Translations under genes and position numbers: made by a program
The notes under the pieces: model-generated
What the model saw: the letters and a program-made list of their open reading frames with translations, nothing else
Told to the model about the DNA's origin: nothing
The model's database searches: none
Shown here: positions 55,619 through 64,000 of the stretch, in pieces
Layout: each line of letters starts with the position of its first letter
Numbering within the stretch: position 1 is the first letter of the stretch
NCBI GenBank assembly: GCA_030015575.1
Contig: CM057338.1
Coordinates: 309,321,827-309,385,826, forward strand
Direction: 5' to 3'
Length of the DNA: 64,000 nt
Origin: Agapanthus africanus
Taxonomy: Eukaryota; Streptophyta; Magnoliopsida; Asparagales; Amaryllidaceae

Positions 55619-56704
55619 GGAGAACCTTTGTGATAAGAATGATTTGACCGACTACAGCATAGGAATGTCATTTCCTATCAGAAGAATGACATCCACGTAC
55701 AATACGAGAAATGTGACAGCTCTCCCTACAACCTTCTTATAAACACAAGGTTCATCTGGATTTTTGATGAAATAAAACTTTTTGATAACATCATCAAAAC
55801 AGATGTTCCAACTCCGTGATGTCTGCTTTAATCCATAAATGGATTTAAGCAATCTACATGCTTTCCCGCTGCTCCCACTGTCAACGAAGCCCTCTGGCTG
55901 ATCCATATAAACGCTTTCTTCTAAATCACCATTTAGAAATGCAGTTTTAACGTCCATCTGCCAGATTTCATAGTCGTAGTGAGCAATAATAGCAGGTAGG
56001 ATCCGAATGGATTTAAGCATGGCTACGGGAGAAAAAGTTTCTTCATAGTCCAGACCCGGTCTTTGAAGAAATCCTTTTGCCACAAGTCTTGCCTTCTAGG
56101 TCTCCACCTGCCCATCTATACCAATCTTTCTTTTAAAGATCCATTTGCACCCCAGGGGGTACAATGTCCAAAGTCCATACTTTGTTGGTGTACATAGACT
56201 CCATTTCAGATCTCATGGCATCCAGCCACTTCACAGAGTCTCCACTCGTGATAGCTTGCTGAAAACTGGTAGGATCATCATCATCCATGATGCAATCTTC
56301 TCTATCACCATCAATGAGGAAACCGTAGTACCTCTCCGGTGGGCGAGAAGTCCTACCAGATCTACGGAGTGGTTGAGGTTCATTTGTTTTTGTTGCAACA
56401 GCCGGTTCAACCAAGTCGTCATTTATAACTTGTGTTTCTAGAACTTCTTCTAGGTCTACCACATTGCCATCTATATCATTTGTAAAAAATTATTTTTCTA
56501 AAAATATGGCGTGCTGAGAAACAAACACCTTTTGTTCCTCCTTGTGATAGAATAGATATCCATATGAATTCTTTGGATACCCCACAAAATTACACATGAC
56601 TGACCGTGTCTCGAGTTTGTCCGGATTTTGCTTTTTGATATAGGCCGGATAACCCCAAATCTTAACTCGATTAAGAGACGGTCTCTTCCCATGTCATATC
56701 TCAT
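55619..56704 (-). pseudogene. Copia integrase tail and reverse transcriptase
   Basis: The piece at 56690-56498 holds the integrase tail in a shifted frame (RPSLNRVKIWGYPAYI, QKVFVSQHAIF). At 56462-56133 a hydrophilic linker (RRSGRTSRPPERYYGF) leads into RT at DSVKWLDAMRSEMESM. The RT core at 56083-55652 has DYEETFSPVA, MDVKTAFLNGDLEESV, YMDQPEGFV and YGLKQTSRSW. The catalytic motif reads LYVDVILLIGND, so the second Asp of YVDD is valine. Stops at 56133, 56090 and 55652 and at least one frameshift add to the decay. Confidence 0.9.
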
Positions 56705-58179
56705 ATGGCGTGGTAGACACGGTTTTGGTTGGAACCCTGTTCAATAGAAACACTGCATTCTCCAATGCATGCCCCCAAAATAAGACAGGTAACTCAGCAT
56801 CACTCATCATGGAACGAACCATATTCAATAGGGTCCGATTCCTATGCTCTGACACATCGTTGTGCTGTGGTGTGTAAGGAGGAGTGAGCTGAGAGAGAAT
56901 CCCATTCTCTTTTAGAAAGTCTGCAAATTCTGTACTGAGATACTCCCCACCTCGATCTGATCGAAGCATCTTGATACTCAATCTGGTTTGTTTTTCTACT
57001 TCAAGTTTGTACTCAGTGAATTTCTTGAAAGCTTCAGACTTATGCTTTAGTAAAAACACACGACCGAACCTTGAGAAATCATCAGTAAAAGTTATGAAGT
57101 AAGAAAAACCGCCTCTAGACTGTATAGACATTGGCCCGCATACATCACTATGTATGAGGGCTAAGAGCTGAGTAGTTCTTTCTCCGTGTACTGTAAATGG
57201 AGATTTGGTCATTTTACCTTTGATACAAGACTGGCAATTTGTATAAGATTTATATTCAAAGGGGTTTAAATATCCATTTTTATGTAGCTTGTTTAGTCTT
57301 GTTTCGTTAATATGACCAAGTCTACAGTGCCAAAGAAAAGCTTCATTTATTTCTGAAAGTTTTCTTTTATTAGTGTGTTGTATGCTGAAAACTGTGTGTT
57401 GATTTAGGACGTATATCCCGTTATTAAGTGTACCATACCCAACCAACATTTGATTCAGGTTAATATTCATAACATTATTCTGCAATACAAAATGATATCC
57501 TTTATTGTCTAATAAAGAAACGGATATTATATTACAAAATATACTAGGTACATAATAACATGGGTTCAAAACCAATATACACCCTGACGGCAACCCCAGG
57601 TGATACTCTCCCACTGAAACCGCATGTATATTGGAACCATTTCCAACCCGGAGAGTATGGTCACCTGTCTTCAAAACTTTGCTATTTCTCGGCCCCTGAA
57701 TGGAATTGCATATGTGAGAACCTGAACCGGTATCTAATACCCAGGAAGCAGAGTTTATAGAAAAATAGTTTTCTGTCACAAACACACCTGAAGCGGAAGC
57801 ATCACCATGCTTCTTTCTTTTGAGATCCAAGTACTCAGTGCAGTTGCGCTTCCAGTGTCCCGATTTGTGGCAGTGATAACATTCCCCTTTTCTCGATTCC
57901 CCAGCCGTGGACTTTTCTTTCCCCTTAGCCTTTTTAACTCCACCTCTAGGTTTGGCGGGTTTCTTCTTCATCTTTCCCTTGGTCTTGGCCTTCGGGTGAG
58001 AGGAGGAAGATGGCCCAACAATCAAAGCGGGAGTCTTCACTGATTTCAGCATGCTCTCTGCAGTCCTCAACATATTGGGGAGTTCAGGTAATGACTTCTC
58101 CATATTGTGCATGTTGAAGTTAACTACAAACTGAACAAAGGTGGGGGGGGAAAGACTGCAGAATGATATCAGTATATTG
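56705..58179 (-). pseudogene. Copia gag C-terminus, protease and integrase
   Basis: From the ATG-context residue near 58112, residues 78-91 form the zinc knuckle CYHCHKSGHWKRNC. The protease active site WVLDTGSGSHIC follows (Asp127, at about 57734). The integrase has an HHCC pair (His262, His266, Cys293, Cys296), a first Asp in IHSDVCGPM (323), a second in MLRSDRGGEY (386) and Glu422 in VSEHRNRTLL. The last two are 36 apart, the DD35E spacing. The order gag-PR-INT before RT-RH identifies Ty1/copia. A frameshift in a run of G at 58142-58150 separates it from the gag upstream. The gene is cut at 58179 by the solo LTR and continues at 60382. Confidence 0.9.
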
Positions 58180-60381
58180 TGTTAGTTATATGTATGCCCT
58201 AGAGGCCATTACTATACATGAGATGTATATCGTAGTGGATGCTTGGACATATATAGGGAGGACTTTCTTGCTCGACATGATAGTATGCTATCTGGTTACT
58301 CTTTATCTTAACGTGTACACTGATTGTCTCTCTGCTACATGTTGGTAAAGCCCTTAGGATGTGTACTTGACTACCTGGACTATGATGAGGATCATACTAG
58401 TGGGGACATGGTAGTCCATAAGTACATCCTTCAAGGTCCCTAGTCATGGGTGTATCGAGACGGGGCATCGATATACCAGAGTAGACTAGCGTATACCTTC
58501 TCGACCCATGTAGATGGGCGATGGATGATCCCATATCCATTAGTGTTTGACATCAGAGATGATATACGGGTGCTCAGTGGAGACTGGGTACACTGGACGG
58601 ACTCGCCGAGAACTCCCAGATGGTATTATACCTCACGTCAGATGGCAGTTCTCTGGCGACACTGGTGCAGGTTAGTCTGTAGACCCGAGATCGTCATAGA
58701 GTCTTGTGTGATTCCCACTGTGCTTTGATTTCCACCTTACCACGTCCAAGAGGGCATGCAAAACGGTGGTTTTTGGGTACAGTCCCGAGTCGCATGGAGG
58801 CAATGAGCAATAGGAGGGGTTTCGTCTCTCCCGGTATTGGGGGTTGATGTTGCGCTATGCTCGATTGGCCATAACAGGGAAGTCCCTGGCCAGGGCTGGT
58901 TTAGAGATTTACTGGTAAGTGTTACCAGTAGTTTCTCGACCCGTTATGAGCCTCGCGTCGACATGACTTATCGGTTATTGGGGTCTGACGTTTACCACCC
59001 CTAGACTTGATATGCGACATATCAGACGAGGAGACCGGACTGTACGGTAGTGTCACTGTCAGGCTTTTTGCAGGAGTTGGAGCGGGCTTGCTTGCTGATC
59101 TTCTGATCGCTCAATACTCGGGTAGCCGTTACGTCCAGCTAGTACCGCTGACGACTTGTGGGTGCTTGATATGATCATCACCTACTGCCGGCGTATTGAC
59201 GAGTCTTTAGAGTCCTACATAGAGGTTTTACTGGCTCAGGCAAAACGAAATAGGAGCACATATGTGATATGTGCGGGATCGAGAATAATGCGAGTATGTG
59301 ATACCGTATTCTATTCTCGCGATGTTCGTATCGATCGGTTATATGCGATATAACCAGATTATCGAATCAAGGGTTGATTCAATAAGTCAATACATTGGAT
59401 GTTAGTCGGTTATATGTGATATAACCAGATTATTAAGTCAAGTGTTGATTTAATAATTTAGTGTATAATTTTATATTAGATATACTAATTTACATTAACT
59501 AACATTGGTTCACTTAAGCATTTGTTTTTCTCACTAGTGCACAACTTAATATATATGTGATATATATTTATTTGTGTTCATTTTGTATCATGGTTGTTGA
59601 TACACTCTACATGGGTGTATGAGACATATACCATTATAATTATATTGGTGGGGTTTTAATATACAAAGTAAATACAAAATTAGTGGATAATTGTTCAAGT
59701 GCATGAAGCTTCATGAAGCTTGTGAGTGCATTGACCAAAGTCCACTAGTTTTGTTTTACTTAGGATATTTATAAACCTAACCACTATAATTAGCCATGGT
59801 TATATCTCTACATGAGTTAGTATATGATACCCACTCACCCATGGTTAGATCTCTCTCTCTTGATTAGTTTTTCATTCTCATTTTTGAGCTCATCTTCTTC
59901 CTCCTTCAAATGCTTGCTAGGGTTTGATAAAGAGAGAAATATAGTGAGAAAAGAAATTCTAAAGTGTACCCATTTCCTATTTCATCATCCTCTACTAGAC
60001 TAGCACTTTAGTTTAGGGTGTTTGCTTCACTAATTCTCTAGTTAGTGAAGTTGAAGCTTGAGTTCGTATTCCCTCGACGTAGATCATCTTTGGCCTCGAA
60101 GACTTCAAGCAATACCGTTGCTATCTTCTCATGGAGCCGTCCGAGAGTCCGGGAGCACGATGATCGCAGCGAAGGGACTACTACAAGGAGCATATGAAGT
60201 GAAGGACCGATCTACAAAGGTTGTATTTCGTATTCACTTAGTTGTAAATGTTATTTACTTGCATGTGTAACCCTAATTATCTAGCAAAGATCTTGTTTAG
60301 GGTTGTTCGGCACGGCTAAAATTTTAATCGGGCATGGTAGATGCCTTGTAGAACCTTGTTAAAGTGCCTAGTAACCCTATA
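58180..60381 (+). mobile_element. Solo copia LTR in reverse orientation inside gag (TSD TATTG)
   Basis: The block starts TGTTAGTTATATGTATGCCC, equal to the minus-strand start of the 52642-54698 LTR (TGTTAGGTATATGTATGCC). It ends GTAACCCTATA, a decayed form of GGTAAACCCAACA. TATTG flanks it (58175-58179, 60382-60386). Removing it with one TATTG restores the gag frame D-Q-Y-T-D-I-I-L-Q. It is 2202 bp, the same family as the host element but oppositely oriented and more diverged. Confidence 0.9.
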
Positions 60382-60836
60382 TATTGATCGTTGTCCATTG
60401 TCCATCCGAGGTCCTCAAGCTCTTCTATAAGAGCTATCATCTTCAGAACATGGTCGCCTACTGGTGTGCCAGGAGCCATCCGCGTCTGAAACAGCTTTTG
60501 TGATGCTTCGTATCGTAAGACACGAGATTGCTCCCCATGCAACTCTTTTGTATGGAGAAAAAAGGATTGGACATCCATCTGCTCGTGCTGCTTTTGATGT
60601 GTGCTATCCATCGATGCAAGCGCGGGGTATTTGGCTGTGGCACAGTCAGCGTCCCATGTCTTGCGGACTTCCCTATCCGCAACCGAAGATTTAGGACCTG
60701 GGATGGGCGAGGCTGGAGCCGTTAGGACATATGATACCTTATCATAAGTTAAGGCTATGTTAATGTTCCTCATCCATTCTTTATAATTGGTCTCATTCAG
60801 ATTATTTTTCTCTAGTAAAAGCTTAAGTCCTGTCAT
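60382..60836 (-). pseudogene. Copia gag, N-terminal part
   Basis: The ATG at 60834-60836 opens MTGLKLLLEKNNLNETNYKE, a typical copia gag start, with WMRNINIALTYDKVSYVLT, the conserved WDADCATAKYPALASM and LHTKELHGEQSRVLRYEAS following, then HVLKMIALIEELEDLGW. The frame ends where the solo LTR is inserted (60382). No stop is seen in this part. Confidence 0.9.
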
Positions 60837-62788
60837 TGGTATCTGCTATTAAGAGAGAGAGAAGAATATACTCAGCGAAATCACTTGCAAAGATCAGATT
60901 GGTTATTATCTTATCTAATCGATGTCCCTCACTGCTTTTATCAAATTTTCCTTCAAACCTTAAAAAGAAAACTAGCCAGAATTAATTACATTCTACAAGT
61001 TCGCTAACCGTTCAGCCAGGCCAGTGTCGGTACTTGAAGGAGGTTCCCCGTGCTTTCGCACGGACCTAATTAAAGTAAACCTCATTTTCCCAGAGGCGTA
61101 GTCTCGTTAACACCTTTCTAGACACCTAATGAGTTAGCTAATTGTAAAGTGCAACACTCTCCTAGGAGCAACTCTTGCTCACAGTGGAGTCGGGATCCAA
61201 CCATCATATGGAAGGTATGCAATTTCATTGCAAATTTCAACTCTTGAAACTCACGATATGGTTTTTATCCCTAGCACCATGACCTTGGTTATGGTCAACA
61301 AATCACAAGCACTAATCAAGTTCAACCCGTCATTTCTTGATTAATTAGACCCATTCACATGACCCTTGGCTAAGGTCAACAAAGTTACATGCCTGTCCTA
61401 ATTAATCACATCATATGCTGTGTAGGAAGACATCAATTAGCTACCGTACACTACGCCTTGGCTAAGGTCAACAAACGTAGCACAAATACTAAGTACTCTA
61501 CTTCCTAAAATGACGGAGGGTTGCGGATGGTTTTTAAGAAAACCTTTAACGCTTTGAACTTGATATCGTTGTAGAATCAAACAGTTATCAAAATGAGTGG
61601 CTTATTCTCCGCAATTTTGAAATGTAACTTTTTCACAAAAAGCCGAGTGGTTTTTAAATTCGATTCTACAACATCTTTTTAGGTTTATTTTTCCTTACAT
61701 TAATCATATTAATGTAGTCCCATCATTTAAGTCCTTAAGCCAAACACAGAAAAGAAACGAAAATACAATGTACGCTTATGTCATCCGCATTCGCCACAAT
61801 GTTCCGTTATGCACCGTTAGGTTACTTAACTAACAGCATACCGGGACGGGACTAGCGCGGGTGCAAAACATAAGCAACGCCTACTATATATCTCATATAT
61901 AATATTGCATTCGTCTCAGATATATCAAGCGATCACATCAAAGAATATAAACAACAGAAGCACATATATGAAAATATAGGATATACTAGAAATTCCGTAT
62001 TTTATATTTAGCCAATGATAGAAAATACGGGTTCCACGGTCGTGATGAATAGCCAATCCCACACCCTAGACCCCTACGAAAGCGGCAAGCGACCCTACCA
62101 ATTCTAGAGTTAGGAGACCCGGTCTCGACTCCTCGAGATGGCCTCCCACTGGACTCTAGAATCCGGTCGCTTGTGCTCCCCACCTTGGGTCTATCCTAAT
62201 GCGGAAAAGTAAATAATATACATCGAAGGAAACATCATCCTCAATCCGGATGTGCCCCAATAAAAGAATATTACATACAAATGAATTTTACATGAATGAA
62301 AAGAAAACTCTCATCTCACATAAAAACCCCGGCCATTCATTACGACGATCCTATACATCATTACACAGCAACAAATAACATCTTATGTCAATATATGCAA
62401 ATAAACTAGGCGATATTAAACCATTTGATCGATCGATCAATGACCCAAAAATCCACAGAGAAGCTCAACACCTGAGCAGTATTAAAATTACCCAGAAGCA
62501 TACCACAATACCTATGGACCAACCGTAGAAGTGCTGACCCTAGCCTCGCAAACGGCGCCACGGAACCGCCGCCAAAACCAGGTTTCTGCCGCGGTTCCGC
62601 GGTCATTTAGTCGAGTTAGGGTATCGTTCTTCTAGAGGGTCCATAGAATTACCTGCATGATTTTCTGAATATTTTTAATGTGAAAAATTCCAACATTTTG
62701 AAAAATTTCCAGAGAATGGTTTTTTCGGGCAATCGATGTTCGTTCGAAGTGTTTTAACGTCGTCTAGGTTACTCTAATGCTTTACCTT
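60837..62788 (-). other. Long untranslated leader of the copia element
   Basis: Nearly 2 kb separate the PBS from the gag ATG. No coding frame of note is present. A phrase close to CCTTGGCTAAGGTCAACAAA recurs near 61284, 61365 and 61457, each time among ATTAATTA-type text, forming a loose repeat of about 90 bp. Leaders of this length are known for some copia lineages. Confidence 0.7.
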
Positions 62789-62801
62789 GGCTCTGATACC
62801 A
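62789..62801 (-). other. Primer binding site, initiator-Met tRNA type
   Basis: The minus strand reads TGGTATCAGAGCC one base after the LTR. This is the standard initiator-methionine tRNA PBS of plant copia elements. Confidence 0.95.
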
Positions 62802-62802
62802 T

Positions 62803-64000
62803 TGTTGGGTTTACCTAGCACCTCACAAGGATTTGTAATGCATCAAACATGCTATAATTTAATTTTTTAGGGTGCTAAGCAAACTAAACTAGGATCAAAC
62901 TAGAAATTTTAAGTAACATATGAAGTAGTATCACATACTACAAGTAATAAAGCACTAAGTAAAAAGAATACAACATTTGTAGTTTTCTTTGCTTGACTCC
63001 TTGGCTACTTGAGAGTTTGAACGGTCTTGTTAATGATCTTCCGAGTCCACGATGATCCACCCGGAGTTCTCTTTGTCCAAGCTCCAAGCTCCACTTGATC
63101 AAAAGATGAAGATGAAGCTAACACTCTAAACTAATTAGCTAGACTAGTGTAGAATGATGATGTGATTTGTTTTCTCACTTCAAAACCTTATTTTTATCAC
63201 CAGCTCACTCACTAACAAAGTCAAGAGAGCAAGAGAGAGGAGGAAGAAGATGATGGCAACTCAAGAGCTCAAGTTATGATAATTCTCTAAATAAAAATGA
63301 GAATAGAAGTTATATATAATTTCCACTCTCATCCTAAACCATGGGTTAATAAATATCTAGATATTTACTTTGGAGAAAAGGGAGCCATAGAAAATTAACT
63401 CATGATTAATGCAAGGTTAAGTGTAGAGAATGAAGGATAAATATCAACCATGAATTAATTCTATTTACATTAACTCAAAAATAAATATTTAGATAAATAC
63501 TTCCATGTGAGTCTTGCATTGCCACCATTAGTGTATCAACAACCATGATACACATAAGTGTACGCATGTATGTGTGCATGCACATCAACATGTGCATCAA
63601 CATAAACATATGCATACATGCATGCATACAATAAAGAAAAGGGTTTAAACAAAGTGAGCAATAAAGTCAATGTTAAATCGACACTTGATTTAACAAACCG
63701 GCCATATCACATCAACCCGACCATATAGTAAATTGCCCAATTAATATACGGTATCACATACGCGCATTTAATCGGGTCCCCGCGCATATCACATATGCAC
63801 ACCACATCGTTTCGCCTGTGTTAGGAAACTCCTCTGTGGGACTCTAAGACTCGTCAATACGTCGGCAGTGGGTGATGATCATATCAAGCACCCCCAAGCC
63901 GCAAGAGGTCAGCTAAACGTAACGGCCACCCGGGTATTGAGCGATCAGAAGAAAACAAGCGAACCTATCAAAACTCCCGTCGAGCCAACTGGCAACACTA
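62803..64000 (-). mobile_element. 5' LTR of the copia element, cut by the window end
   Basis: The LTR starts TGTTGGGTTTACCTAGCACC like the 3' LTR at 52642 and follows it base for base with about one change in twenty for the 1198 bp available. The remaining part, including the outer TSD, is beyond the window. Confidence 0.95.

Overview
This window is transposable-element sequence from a large, repeat-rich flowering-plant genome. The evidence is a plant chromovirus, a Tat-type Ty3/gypsy element, a Ty1/copia element, two CACTA (En/Spm) transposons with TNP2 homology, a plant mobile domain gene, plant TATA boxes and GT-AG introns of 70-85 bp. I see no ordinary host gene, rRNA, functional tRNA gene or CRISPR. 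The species cannot be named from the sequence.

Layout. (1) 1-14926: a degenerate Tat-like Ty3/gypsy element read on the minus strand. Its 5' LTR is 12138-14926, followed leftward by a PBS, a gag gene, a solo LTR of the same family (6179-8652, TSD AATAC) sitting inside the gag-pro frame, a protease domain and a second gag-like module. It then carries, in place of RT/RNase H/integrase, an antisense intron-bearing plant-mobile-domain gene (760-3952, plus strand). Bases 1-600 resemble the hairpin-rich LTR. (2) 14927-18.5 kb: remnant of another minus-strand LTR element with a tRNA-Asp-type PBS. (3) About 18.5-32.07 kb: a diverged copia-type LTR split by a CACTA element (CACTA-1, 19174-27151, TSD TAT) and a solo gypsy LTR (27218-30469, TSD AGATC). 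CACTA-1 contains a near-perfect 1.27-kb-arm palindrome. (4) 32072-52206: a second CACTA element (CACTA-2) with a decayed TNP2 transposase. A 13.3-kb Tekay/Del-like chromovirus (32143-45434, TSD GTATA) is inserted in it, and the 3' LTR of that chromovirus carries a further solo LTR of the Tat-like family (42017-44822, TSD ATGAT). (5) 52642-64000: a minus-strand Ty1/copia element running off the window, whose gag is split by a reverse-oriented solo LTR of its own family (58180-60381, TSD TATTG).

Every coding region is broken by stops, frameshifts or insertions. The points most worth checking are: three short intron-like gaps inside the chromovirus gag-pol whose removal restores the frame exactly; LTRs of the Tat-like family that are packed, in their transcribed part, with about 20-30 perfect mini-hairpins of roughly 5-bp arms and 3-nt loops; the long CACTA palindrome, a plausible hairpin-RNA source; and the antisense PMD gene, whose introns could survive only because it is antisense to the retroelement transcript.
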